A DNA stretch of 64,000 bases from Euptelea pleiosperma (lineage: Eukaryota; Streptophyta; Magnoliopsida; Ranunculales; Eupteleaceae), in assembly GCA_035048495.1 (NCBI GenBank), contig CM068552.1, positions 25,732,154 through 25,796,153 on the forward strand, in the 5' to 3' direction. The translations under genes were made by a program, and so were the position numbers. This document shows, in pieces, positions 47,901 to 58,330 of the stretch. The notes beneath the pieces were generated by a model, which was not told the DNA's origin, searched no databases, and saw nothing but the letters and a program-made list of their open reading frames with translations. Positions within the stretch are counted from its first letter, which is position 1, and each line of letters begins with the position of its first letter.

Positions 47901-48121
47901 CGTAACAACAGCTGTGACTCCCATGTTTGGTAAGTATTCTTGGACCCCATAATGCACCAATTTTTAAGGCGATCAATCTTCTTTTCTCCTACAGACATCT
48001 CCAAGCAGACCTATAAACTTTTACGTTCCTCATATTTTCACTACTAATTGATCACAGGGGACCTCTTCCTATTGAAAACATTGTGGGAAGATACGTCATG
48101 AGTTGTTCAAGGCCGCCTTAA
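35963..48121 (+). CDS. Type I signal peptidase, chloroplast processing peptidase-like (six exons)
   Basis: This membrane-bound serine protease of the S26 family removes N-terminal targeting peptides; plant members act in plastid envelope or thylakoid membranes. Exons: 35963-36190, 42691-42759, 42851-42919, 47389-47475, 47862-47929 and 48058-48121, giving 194 residues. All introns are GT-AG; the exon 4 donor is a weak GTGTGC. The start MSFLRPSALY is preceded by an in-frame stop at 35936 and matches the start I remember for plant homologues. A membrane segment spans residues ~38-52. The catalytic Ser is residue 61 (PSSSMYPTL) and the general-base Lys is residue 111 (VFIKRIVAKAGD). The C-terminal signature is GDNRNNSCDSHVWGPLP (residues 162-178), with Cys169 where the family usually has Tyr. 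It ends RYVMSCSRPP. Introns 1 and 3 (6.5 and 4.5 kb) are filled with transposon remnants. All conserved boxes are intact, so it is probably functional. Confidence 0.9.
36425..36665 (+). mobile_element. LINE-type tail remnant
   Basis: In shifting frames the region reads RRNM, GRPKK.W.EVVRVD and then MTLHKNVE, followed by GTGCAGCCAACCCATATAGT and TGGGATAAGGCTTGTG. This is the familiar end of plant non-LTR reverse transcriptase ORFs (GRGRPKKTW..VV..DL ... DR..W...I..ADPT.LG). It is broken by frameshifts. A shorter related scrap (ATTGAATGGAGGAACATGAT) sits at 47261. Confidence 0.6.
39621..39848 (+). repeat. ~57-bp tandem repeat, four copies
   Basis: GGGTTGTTCTGGAAATATGG with following ATGGCAT...AAGTAATT recurs at 39621, 39677, 39734 and 39791. 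Spacings are 56-58 bp and the copies have diverged. It lies in intron 1. Confidence 0.75.
39932..40448. mobile_element. hAT-type MITE with perfect 8-bp TSD
   Basis: The terminal inverted repeats are CATGGTTTTAAAATTCGAC on the left and, read from the right end, CAAGGTTCTAAACTTCGAC (16 of 19 match). The flanks are the 8-bp duplication TTTAATAG (39924-39931 and 40449-40456). An 8-bp TSD and a CA.GGT start fit the hAT superfamily. The 517-bp interior has no transposase and consists of repeated TTCGAATTAATTCG-type motifs. Confidence 0.85.
40600..41982 (+). mobile_element. Degenerate copia-like LTR pair (TRIM-like remnant)
   Basis: About 65 bp ending AAAAATCCCATTTTCTAACA (to 40853) recurs ending at 41982 (GACTAGGGTCAATTTACTTA is shared). 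The first copy is followed by TAGTTTCAGAGCC, close to TGGTATCAGAGCC, the initiator tRNA-Met primer site of Ty1/copia elements. The 1-kb interior has no gag or pol. Upstream parts of the two LTRs do not align, so the element is old. A ~40-bp tandem duplication lies at 41713-41794. Confidence 0.45.
41713..41794 (+). repeat. 40-bp tandem duplication
   Basis: TTTTTAAAGGACCATC followed by CATTTG, GTAGAGCCAATTGCTCC occurs twice in direct tandem. Confidence 0.85.
43317..43431 (+). mobile_element. tRNA-derived SINE-like unit
   Basis: AACAGCTGAGTTGGTCAGGC resembles a tRNA D-arm and pol III A box. It is followed by a hairpin GTGGG...CCCAC and GACCTGGGATCGAGTC, then a second hairpin TTTGGG...CCCAAA and GACCTGGGTTCGGTCCCG with a B-box. 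It is tRNA-derived in appearance, with the anticodon/T-arm module duplicated. A poly-G run follows where a SINE tail would be. Confidence 0.55.
43432..43456 (+). repeat. Poly-G tract of 25 bases
   Basis: An uninterrupted G run follows the SINE-like unit inside intron 3. It could form a G-quadruplex or be a hard-to-sequence artefact in length. Confidence 0.9.
44427..44785. mobile_element. Mutator-type MITE with 64-bp TIRs and perfect 9-bp TSD
   Basis: Terminal inverted repeats of 64 bp (44427-44490 and 44722-44785) start GGGTCGGGTTCCGGTGACC and differ at about two positions. The flanks are TATAAAGAA (44418-44426 and 44786-44794), a perfect 9-bp duplication diagnostic of the Mutator superfamily. 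The 359-bp element has no coding capacity and lies in intron 3. Confidence 0.93.
45047..45560 (+). mobile_element. LINE RNase H-like remnant
   Basis: Near 45460-45525 one frame reads KVANDEANFLAKEGVKR, resembling the terminal HVPREANxxADxLAKxG motif of plant L1-type RNase H domains. Upstream the frame RCVVWQLSRDGVFDLKLS is of unclear origin. No intact domain remains. Confidence 0.45.
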
Positions 48122-50693
48122 ATCCAATTATCCAAAGATAAGGGAGACGGGCTAGAAAGGTATCCGAACTTGCCTTTTCTTCGACTGATGTTGATAGATT
48201 TCAATGGGGAATTTTTAAATGGCTAACTTGTTGACATGAACAGTGATGCCTGCCGTCATGTCGTTTTATGTGGGTGAAGTGTGAGATGCTAAGCTGGGAT
48301 GAATTTCCTCGAACTATGATTGGTACAATTTCAACTGTTGTGTGGACTATGAACTACCGAGTTTGGATTTCATGTGAGGTTGATTAGTGTTGTATACCGC
48401 ATCCAAGTCATTCCAATAGTTGTCTATGACTACCAACAACTCATGGAGTTACCTTGTGAATGCTTTTATTTGCAGCATACACTTATCTCAGTTTGTTGAC
48501 TGGATGACTGCAATCAAGGAGTGCTGTGGTTTTCTCTGTTGGTTTGCTACTGAAGATGGTTTCAACTGCGTGGTTTAGTTAGGGCCACCCGTTTGGATTT
48601 ACTTCAAAATACAGTAGGCCCCATTTTTCATTTTGTGCCAACTGCGTGCGTCTTGGGTATCTATGCATTTGGACGGTGCTAGTATGCATGTTGTTTGAAC
48701 TTTGTGCCCGTCATATTAGGACACAATTCGTGGTTGCACCCACACGAATTGTCTAAATAAGTTCATTAACATGTAAAATTTGCACATGACTAGTCGTAAG
48801 GGCTATTTTCTCTAATCTTGTTTGCACCCACAACCTAATTATGTCTGGGAACTAAGGAGCTCTGCACAAGCCTGGCTCAGTCCCAATATTGGCTGCGGAC
48901 TAAGCCTGAGCATATTGATAATTTGAGGTTAACTTGTCTCTTAGTTTTAAAATTTGACAAGTTAACCTGGAACATGGACAAGGTGACTTAGATTTTGGGA
49001 AGACCGGTTTCTAGTCTTTGGTACAAAAACGTTTATTTTTGTATTTCTTATTCATTTTAGTAATTTTAATACATAACCAGTAGAGGCACGAACTACGCAT
49101 ATGGGTTACAATTGATTGGTTTCTAGGCTCTATTTTAGCATCCTGCCCTAAAACAACATTTTTCAATGTGTTTTGGATTGTCATCAAAATGCGGACATTT
49201 TTTTTCTTTTGAACATACAAAAGATGTTATTGATCATATGCATAGAATCATCAAATTTTTTTTTTAGTACCTGTTAATACCTAAAAGTCTTCAGAAAGAA
49301 ACCAAAGTTCTCTTCTTTCTCCATATACAAAGCACGTTTTTGATTTTTTGGCTTCATGAAGTACACGTAATGGTTGGATACTCTTGGATGGTTGGGGAAG
49401 TAGTAGTCAGTAAGATAGGATGAAAGCCATTTTTTGGAGTGTATTTTGGAGAAGATTGAAAATAGTGGAGGGCATCCTATGGAAAACGAATTGTAACGCT
49501 CAGGGGCAAAAATGGTGCTGAAAACTCAAATTTTGAAATTTGAAATTTGAATTTTAAATTTTCGAAACACAGAAATAAAGGCCTTTACAATAAAAAAATC
49601 AGAAAATAATGGTCGTTATTTTTTTTACGGTTCATAATGTAACGGGGGAGATCTGAATCTGTTATAATGGCTGTTATTTTCGTTGAAACGACCGTTTTTT
49701 AAACCATGGTTACAGCAACCAGTTGTTCAAAATTCGAAGGCCTGACTTAAGCACATTGGTTTGAGTCATGCGGTCGACGCTTAGTGTATATAGAAACTAA
49801 TATTACGCTAGTGATTTATGCCCGTGCTACATCTAAAATATTAAGATAAAATTAATCAATGGATAAATTTAATAGTGAAGAGATTTTAGGGTTTTGTAAA
49901 TATTTTATAGTTGTGGAAGTAGAAGTGGAGAGACGTTTTTTAGGGATGGTGGAAAGATTTTAAAGTGGTGTCAAGGTTTAAAGGAGACCGTTTCAACAGT
50001 GTAATGGACTAGGGGCATTACCGTTAAAATGGCCGTTAAAACAGATTGTAATGGATAGGGCCAAAAATGGAAAAACTATAATTTAACGGGGGAAAATGGC
50101 CCTGAATTTCAAATTTTGAAAAACGAAAAAATAATAAACAACACAATTTTTTTCCACCACATTTTCCAGATTTTAACGGCCGTTAAAACGAAAAAAAATG
50201 GCCGTTAATTTCGAAGGGCTTGGGGCGTTACCGCTTAAACGGCCATTAAAACTGTTTACATGGCGTTTATTTTAAACCACGAGTGGTGCAACTACAACCA
50301 CATCAATGTTTGACCCACCCCTGGTACCTACATACATTCTCATTGGTGCTTTCTTGCCGTTGATCTCGAGCGGGCTTAATGAACAGACCAAGTGTGCTTT
50401 CTAATTAAACCCATAAATGATGAAAAATACTCGAATGTAGTGGAGAAAAAGCATCAATCAGGTCAATTTGTGGTGCACAGGTCGTAGGCCATGTGGGCCC
50501 AAAAGAGTTAAAAAAAAACTCTCCATATTATTCATTGTTTGCGCCAATGTGTGCGCCCATGGTCCATCTATTGGTGGGCACATGGCAGCCAAGGAAACCG
50601 AGACTCGAGCAATTCTTGACCAGCAGCAGCTGGACCAAAGACTATTTTTTTTATATATTATGCCAAATTTTATTTCTTTTTATTCACACAATA
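48122..50693 (+). other. 3' flank of the gene and gene-free stretch
   Basis: The first several hundred bases probably include the 3' untranslated region of the signal peptidase transcript; I cannot place the polyadenylation site. From 49480 to 50285 the sequence repeats motifs such as GGCCGTTAAAAC and AACGGCC in both orientations, suggesting one or two worn DNA transposons without clear ends. No coding frame is supported. Confidence 0.4.
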
Positions 50694-50702
50694 GTAAATG
50701 GT

Positions 50703-51058
50703 AGAGTTAAACTTTGCTGACCGCCCACAATATGAGCCACATGGCACACTTTTAGAGGATGCTGACCGTATAGATGTTTGGCCAATCCCTAGATGGGCTT
50801 CCAAACCACAAAATCAGCCTGATTAGTTATTTCAAACCTTTGGATCCTTGTACCCAAATAATGCTCAAATTCCCACGATTAAAATCAACCCATGAAAATG
50901 ACTCCAATCCAAAGCTTAGAAATCACGAATCAGATTGATTTTTCATTTGTAGGTCCACTTAAGGATTGGCCAAACATCCATATGGTCAGTGTCGTCTACA
51001 AATGTGGCACGTGGTTCATATTATGAGTTTCACTGAGGGTGGTCAGCGAAGTTTTAGT
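50703..51058. mobile_element. Second Mutator-type MITE, 9-bp TSD
   Basis: The ends are long imperfect inverted repeats: left AAACTTTGCTGACCGCCCAC to ATGTTTGGCCAATCC (50709-50792), right the reverse complement with an extra ~14 bases. The flanks are GTAAATGGT at 50694-50702 and 51059-51067, a perfect 9-bp duplication. The size is 356 bp with no coding capacity. The TIR sequence differs from the MITE at 44427, so it is a different family. Confidence 0.85.
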
Positions 51059-51213
51059 GTAAATGGTGTAATTTAATAGAATAAACCACCGAAAACCTAA
51101 AAAGATAAACTCATAATCTATGTAGAAAAAAAAAACATAACCTATATACGAGATAAGTAAACAAACAAAAATATGAAAATTAAAATAAGTAAAAAAATAT
51201 TGAGAGAGACCAC

Positions 51214-51956
51214 TGTAGAAATATAAAAATGGTAATATTGATGTATCATGACCCGTGCACTGCAAAGCACTAAATCATTCCCTAGATTTTTCTTGGATTG
51301 ACACGTGGCGGAGGAATGTCTATTTAAGATGAGAATTTGTTGTGAAGGAGGGGGGAGGAGAAATAGGGGTTCTGACTGGAGTCTAGTCGGCCACCTCGGA
51401 TACTCTTCTTGGCCACCTCGGATATGACATCGGATGCGGATACTTTGAGCTGGGCAGCTGGACACTTGGAGTAGGGTAGCTGGGCAGCCGGGCAGCTGAA
51501 CACTTGGAACCGGGTAGCCGGGCAGCCAAACACTTGGAGCCGGATTGCCGAACAACTGGACACTTGGAGCCGGACAGCCGGACACTTGGAGCCGGATAGC
51601 CGGATAGCCAGACAGCTGAACACTTGGAGTTAGACTCAGATCTGACATTGGAGTTGGACACTTATGGCCGGACATTTGGAATCGGATGAGTGTATTCAGC
51701 AAAAGGTAACGTAAGAAAGAAAATAAGATGTAACGTGAACAACGAATTTGATTAGTAAAGTTGAGCATTGAAAGGCTTCCCCGTGGATGTAGTCACCGAC
51801 AAGAGACCGACGACGAACCACGTAATTGCTGTATTTTATTTTATTTATACTCTAACTGTATTATATTTATTATTTATTATTTATTTAATGTGTGATATTA
51901 TTGCTTGTCGAGGGAGGATCGGAGATTGGACGATTATACCGATTTTATCCCTTCTA
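51214..51956 (+). repeat. 5' LTR of copy C with internal minisatellite
   Basis: It is 743 bp against 435 bp for its partner. The extra length is a minisatellite at about 51445-51683, built on (G/A)ACACTTGGA and AGCCGGATAGCCGG in about eight irregular units. The flanking LTR sequence aligns with the 3' LTR on both sides. Confidence 0.85.
51445..51683. repeat. Minisatellite in 5' LTR of copy C
   Basis: ACACTTGGA occurs repeatedly at intervals of roughly 20-45 bp with AGCCGG spacers of varying number. All three minus-strand frames stay open for 90-208 codons because the unit lacks stops. These are not genes. Confidence 0.85.
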
Positions 51957-51959
51957 ATT

Positions 51960-51977
51960 TGGCGCCGTCTGTGGGAA
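51960..51977 (+). other. Primer binding site of copy C
   Basis: TGGCGCCGTCTGTGGGAA starts three bases after the 5' LTR. This block is common after LTRs of plant gypsy elements of the Tat group. Confidence 0.75.
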
Positions 51978-52339
51978 TGAGTAAAGTACATATAGCAACA
52001 AAAGTCGAATGAGTAAAAAGACAAAGGTCAAAACCAAAAATAAAAGCACCGGAGTAGCTTGGGCTAGTATGGTGAGTAGCTTACAAAGATGGAGAAAGGA
52101 CACAGTGTACCAAGAAGAAGAGAAGTGGAAGGAGGTTGCTCATTTTCTCTCTTTAATGAGCTTTGGGATCTGATTTTACGTGAAATACAACAACACTCAT
52201 ATTGTACACAATAACACTCTTTTACATAAGAGGTAAAGCTTTTTACCTATTTTTATTATTTTAGAATAAAAAAGAACTTTATTAGAAAAGCTTGCCAGTC
52301 ATAAATCAAGTTTTCAAAATAGAAATGACAATGCAAACT

Positions 52340-53738
52340 GAAATTCTATTTTAATTACCAAGTTAAGTCCTAGAAGGGGGTGAATAGGACAATTTTTAAT
52401 TTCTTTGCGAATTCTTTATGGATTAAAAAATTATTGATTACACAAGGCAGAAAAGGATCAAGCAATTAAAATATGAATCATCCACAGAACATAGATATGG
52501 GAAAACCTGAGAAACAAATATGCAAACATTCATAATCACATGAGACTTAGATTTATAGTGGTTCGGTGACTCCGCACCTACGTCCACTGTCTAATACTCA
52601 CCACGAGTAGTATTATATTATTTCAATCATGCATTATAACATTTCCAATCGAAATAAATAATCAAACAACTAAGATTACACTTAGTCTTAATCTCACGAG
52701 AATCACTTCTCGCTCACCTAGAGAGTCAACCTAGGCCAGTAGTCTATTTAGAGAAATTCTTTTCTCACGGATCTATAATCCACAACTGGATCTATACGAG
52801 AATCACTTCTCGATTCACCTAGAGAGTCACACTAGGTCCGTAGTATTTTAGAGAAATGGATTTCTCAAGGATTCCACCTTCCTTAACTCAATTTGATGAG
52901 TACTCATTTACCTTTTGATGAATTCGACAGAATGATAAATCCTTGTAGAAAAACTCGCCACAGAGACGCTCTACTAATGATGATCCTCTTCTTGGAAGAA
53001 GATGATTGTAGGAAACAATATCCTTCGTAGTCTCTTCAAACAATTAGAGCAGCATTCACAATAGATGAACCGGATTTGCTCGTGTGAAGCTCTCTCAAAT
53101 AATCTAGAGCCTTCACAAAGGATGTACAGATTTGCACATGTGAAACTCTTTCAAATTTCAGATCTCTAGACTTAAAGAATGATAATTAAGGAATGTAGTA
53201 TAGAGATCTCTTGATTCGGTTAATTCTAATGAAGGGAGATGGCTCTTATTTATAAGCAGGCCTCCTATCAATAAAACCATATTGAATATAGCAGTTTGAA
53301 GGGCCAAAGTGAGCTTATAATCGCATAAGAGATTTTGTCAAATGAGATCCAAAACGGGTGGGGTCGACCGAGCCTTTAGTCGGTCGCCCGCTCAAGTTTT
53401 CATACCAAAATTTTGAACCCAAGAGTTAAGGTCGACCGGACCCTTTTGGCCGGTCGACTGGACCTTCGGTCGCCCGCTCCTAAAGGTCGGTCGGCCAGAC
53501 CAATTTGTCCATAACCGAACACTACCAAAGTATTTACAATTTCTCTTCTCGACACACACACGATTCCTAACTAACACTGAACCATCTAGGGTAAATCAAT
53601 ATCCGCTGGCAACACGCGGTTTTACCCTCAGATTTGTGTAAGTAACCGCAACACGAGTTTCTTCATAGTTGAATGTTCGTTGAGTGAGAACGTACTTGAG
53701 CTTTTGACTTTGTCTTCAATTGAGCTTGATAATCTTGA
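52340..53738. mobile_element. Old LTR-like sequence inside copy C
   Basis: AAGTCCTAGAAGGGGGTGAA, then GGTTCGGTGACTCCGCACC and GTCCACTG, resemble copia (SIRE-type) LTRs that I have seen in plant genomes. A 100-bp direct repeat (ACGAGAATCACTTCTCG ... CACCTAGAGAGTCA) starts at 52696 and 52796. A cluster of GGTCGACCGG-type palindromes lies at 53358-53500. The sequence is cut at 53738 by the solo LTR and resumes at 56352 to about 56530. Confidence 0.4.
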
Positions 53739-55300
53739 TGAAACTAGGGTTTTTCTGCGTCGTTGGATTCGAAAACCCTAGAATCAACAATAATTTGTAA
53801 AGATCCGATTCTTGTTCACTCAAATTCTGCAAAAATCACAGGTTTGTATAGGGATTCATGTCGGATGTCGATCCGCACTCGGGATTAGTTGGGTTAGTGC
53901 AATAACGAACATGAAATGACAGATTTTTTTGCTAGAGATTGTAGAAAATATAGAGAGATGAGAATGGGGGTGGGTTAAAACATGCTTGATTGATTTTTTT
54001 TTTAGAGAGAGAAATTGACACAAAAAGCATTAAAATAAAAATAAACCAAATACAAAATGCAATAACATGAATCAAATTGAACTTTATTAAATTGAATGTG
54101 CTACATTTGTTTAATGCTAACATGTAATAAAACTAGCTAGAAAACATAAAAAGTGGAGAGAGAAAGTACCATGCTTTAGAGAGAAAGTGGGAAAGGTTAG
54201 AGAGAGAGAAGAGCTAGGGAGAGAAAAATTGAGTGTGAGGGCTTACCCCTTGGAGAACACGGCTATGCCGGTGTAAAGAGGAGGAACACCACTCATGGTG
54301 GCTAACATCCAAGCGGTGGTGGCCAAGGCGTGAAGGTGAGAGGGGTGCCACGTGGTATGGAGAAGTTGCACAAGTGGTTCACGTGATGGAGAGCACGGTG
54401 GTGCTAATGGATGCTGGCCGATGTGGGGTGCTATGAATGGTGATAGAGTTGAAGATCAGGCCTCACCTTGGCGATCACGGTGGGACGTTCCAGGATGGAA
54501 AGGGGACTGCCATGCATTGGAGATGAAGTTTGGAGAGGGTTATGGACGGTTTGCAGGATGGTCCGTTTGCCTCTAACCCAGCAAGAGTTGTAGGTTCAGT
54601 CCGTTTGATAAAGGGGAAGCAGTCTAGTGGAGATGGTAGGAGGAGCAGTTAGTGTAGAGGAGAGATGACGCCGGTGATGGAAGATAGCCAAGAGGATGAG
54701 CAGGTGGTGGCGCAGATGCAACGGTGTTTGATGGAGGTGAACCTGTTGCTGGAGATGAAAGAACGCCGGGGTGCTTGGGACGTGATGCAGCAGCGGTGGA
54801 GTGAAGAAGGAGATCTCCTCTTCTTCCCCTTTTTTTTTATTTTCCTTGCTGTTTCCCTCTTTTCTTTGTGAGAGGGTAAAGCGCAAGTGAGCAGATCCGT
54901 CTGAGAGAGATGGGGGTCAACGCCTTGGTGTTTTTTACCGTGGAAGAAGTGATCCACAGTTCTCAAAAACCAGCAATCTGTTGGAGAAGGCTGCTGTTCT
55001 TCTTCTTTCTTTTCTTTCTGGGTTTCTTTTGCTTGACCGTTGTGGAGAGAAGGGAGCGTTATGGAGAAAACGTGAAGAAGGGAGGGAGCGGTTGGATAGC
55101 AAGAGGAGAGGAGTTGCAGCCACGTTATGGCAGCAACCTTTTGGGTTTTGGGGGGAATGAAAACGATGGTGAATGGGGTTTTTGGAGGAATGAGCAAGAT
55201 TAGAATGTGGGAGAGAGATTAGGGTTCCAAAGAACCCTCTCTTCTCCCCTTTTTAAAGCTCCCTAGTTTCCATTAATGAAAATTAGGGATTTTTTGAAAT

Positions 55301-55354
<54 letters not shown>

Positions 55355-56351
55355 AGTAAAATCTTACTTTTCTTTGGGGAATTTCCCCATTTAGTGGACC
55401 CTCCTTTTTTATTTAAAAATAATTAATTTAAAGCATTTGAAAATCGTGAGGTCCACTAAATGGTCGGGCCACGGGTCGATGATGATGGGCCCGACTACCG
55501 GTCCACAAGGATTGATGATGTCTATCATCTCATAAGATGATGTGACAGACAATTTGATGATGATCGGATGGATGGTGACTTGATTGGGACCCAGATTGGT
55601 AGATCGACGGATCTAGAGAGATCCAATGGTCCGGTGGAAGATCCAACGGTCCGATTGAAGATCCAACGGTCAGAAAGCTAAGGGAGATAAGACAGAGCCA
55701 ACGGGCAGGAGTTCTGGGGTTAGGTCAGTAGATCCGAGGACCGAGAGATGAAGAGAGAGAGAATAAGGAGAGATGAAATAGAAAATTAGGGGGAGGAGAT
55801 AGAAAATATCAGAAAATGGAGATAAAAGTATTGGCAGAGGGTCTGGAACCCTGGTCTTCACTGTGACCATCTTCACACTTCTCCAGTAGAGTAGACCATC
55901 ATTCCTTACTGACTCATGTGGCTTTAAACGCTTTGGTCCTTCTCTTGGTCATTGGCTCTCTTACTCTCTTCGTTCTTTGGGCCGACTTTTTGGTCCTCTT
56001 ATTCAGCCCATATTTGGCCCATATCTTCTAGTCATAGCCTGTGGCTCTTCAAGCTTTGATTATTAGGCTTCTGTGGTTGATTGTGGGCTCGCAAGTCTCG
56101 AGAATAGCTCAATCGAGTTTTCTGCAAGAAAAAAAAGCACGTAATGAGACTTGATCATAACGTCTTTATACCTAGACTTCTAAAAATACGTTGAATGCAT
56201 GCAAATATACTATTTCGTCCAGAAAAGTGTGTTCTGCGCAATGAAATAGACTCTTACGTAGGAAAGTAGATAAATAGAGCATTTTACGTAGGAGAGTGCG
56301 ATAACGCTAAAAGGATAATTGCTTAAAATAAGCACTTTTGAGCGAATATCA
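53739..56351 (-). mobile_element. Solo Athila LTR (2.6 kb) inside copy C
   Basis: On the minus strand it begins TGATATTCGCTCAAAAGTGC and ends CCCTAGTTTCA. The flanks are a perfect CTTGA duplication (53734-53738 and 56352-56356). It resembles the LTRs of copy B and retains the ~55-bp block missing from B's 3' LTR. An (AT)n run lies at 55303-55351 and the tRNA-like block near 55840-55890. Confidence 0.95.
55303..55351. repeat. (AT)n microsatellite in solo LTR
   Basis: An AT run of about 49 bp lies at the LTR position that also expanded in the 3' LTR of copy B. Confidence 0.92.
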
Positions 56352-56530
56352 CTTGACTTTGTCTTCAGTTGATCTCGAACACTTGGGTTGATTTTTCTTC
56401 AGTTTTAATCCTTTGATTTGTTTTGTCAAAGTCCACTTGATCTTTGACACTTCAGTCTTCAGGGGATTCGAGGCACATTGATATCTATATTACCGAAGAA
56501 CTAAGTATTCCTGGGATTCGACAACCGAGA

Positions 56531-57533
56531 CTTTTCACAAATAAACGTGGAGAGAAGCTTGCTTTGGGGGTTGCTTGGGTGAGTGACACACACCATAGCA
56601 ACCCCAAAAGTAAATCTTAAAGAGAAAGACAAAAATGAAAAGAAAGATAACAAAAACAATGTTACGTGGTGTGATACAAAATGAGTTTGTGATAATCTCC
56701 CATGTGGTTGTCGGTGCAAACACCACCCTTTATATGTTGTACCTACATGTAATAATACTACACAAGAGCACCAAAGCAAGATTTGGGCTTCAAATCGGCC
56801 CGACTATTAGTGGACCAAATATGAAACCAATTTTGGTGAGACCAAACAGACATGAGCCCAATCGGCTCAAAATAGAATATATGTGCTCGAACTAACTCAT
56901 GAAAATGATAAATTGGTGGGCCATGGAATCGGCCCATTTAAGTGGCTAATCCAAGAACACTTGGATCAAAGCATAATGCCGACCCAGACCAATCCATAAA
57001 ATAGGCCCACCCAAGCATGATCCAATGCAAGAATATTTTACGGACCCTGACCAGTTTGCATGTGAGATAAAAGTGTTTAGACCACACAGTTGGCTGACTT
57101 AAACTTGATCGGACCAAGAAAGTTTAGATTTAGTATGAGCATTGACCTATGGGTCTCGAAGGGCCGACCATCAAACTTGGGGGCTTGGCAAAGTTGAGCC
57201 AAGCCCAACCCTCCGACTTGGGGGCTTGTTAAAGGAGGGGTGACGAAAAGAGGAGTAGTGGAGCCCGAGCTCTCTTGAGACCACGAGAATTTGATTAAAG
57301 ATTGAATTTCTATTATATATGTTTCTAGCTTTTAATGTGAAAAAGTAGGTTAAGAGAATGGATAGAGAAATGACGGCCCAAATCTAGGCACAATATCCGG
57401 GTGATGAAAGTTTTCGATTGACTATGTTTTCGATTGAGTTGGTCCTCTGAAATTACGTGCCTGTAACGAATGAATGAACGTATGGAGTTCTATTGGAGAT
57501 TGGGCTCAGCCAGCAGACACAGGTATGCAAATG
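56531..57533. other. Interior of copy C without genes
   Basis: No coding frame is supported. Two purine-rich blocks, AAACTTGGGGGCTTGG (57175) and GACTTGGGGGCTTGTT (57214), look like polypurine tracts of related elements. Confidence 0.5.
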
Positions 57534-57772
57534 AACGGGATCGGTTTCGGCCATCCAAACATGAACGGGATCGACTTTGGCCATCCAAAAATGAACGAAC
57601 GGGATCGACTTTGGCCATCCCAATATGAACGGGGTTGGCTTCGGTCGTCCAAAATGAACGGGATCGACCATCCAAAATGAACGGGATCGGCTTCGGCCAT
57701 CCAAAAATGAACGGGACTAGCTTCGACCGTCCAACATTAACAGGATTGGCTTCGGCCATTCAAAAATGAACG
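57534..57772 (+). repeat. ~30-bp tandem repeat, eight copies
   Basis: Units AACGGGATCGGCTTCGGCCA followed by TCCAAAAATG repeat about eight times, with one short copy of 23 bp near 57657. Predicted frames here are repeat artefacts. Confidence 0.9.
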
Positions 57773-57779
57773 TCTATTA

Positions 57780-58110
57780 TTATTCTCGGCCAGGGTTATT
57801 CTCGGATATCACTATCGGATATGCATTATTCTAAGATATCGACTATTGCAGTATTATTTTCGGCTCTCTCTCTACATGACGTTATTTTCAGATATCAGTT
57901 ATCGCAATTCGACTATCGAAGTATTCTTCTTGGCTATCTTTCTCGGATATGTCTTATTTTTAGATATTAGCTATCGTAGTTCAACTATCGAAGTATTATT
58001 TTCGGCTATCTTTCTCGGATGTCTTATTTTCAGATATTGACTATCACAATATTATTATCGGCTATCGCATATTATTCTCAGATATCATTTTTGAACATGA
58101 CATTGTTCTT
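57780..58110 (+). repeat. 56-72-bp tandem repeat before the polypurine tract of copy C
   Basis: AGATATC.ACTATCG with ATTTTCGGCTATCTTTCTCG recurs at 57834, 57890, 57962 and 58032. The units have diverged. Confidence 0.75.
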
Positions 58111-58330
58111 GACATTATTCAGAGGCATCAATTATGATATTATTATTGGCTATCGCTCAGATATGGCATCATTTTCTATTATTATATTCTTGGCTTTCGG
58201 AATATTTATTCACAGGTATGTAAGAGCACATGTGAAGATGAAGGAGATGTGAACATTTAGAGTATTGACTTATTTTCTCGGAGGCGAACCATTGCTTTGG
58301 ATCGAGCTCCAGCATCGAGAGGGGGCTTAT

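Noticed and set aside
51142..51768. 208-codon minus-strand frame
   Set aside because: Produced by the stop-free minisatellite of the copy C LTR; repetitive PSVQLSGYPA-type text in several frames.
57453..57759. Repeat-encoded frames as a repeat protein
   Set aside because: The 30-bp unit is open in several frames, one unit has a different length, and it lies in a non-coding retroelement tail.
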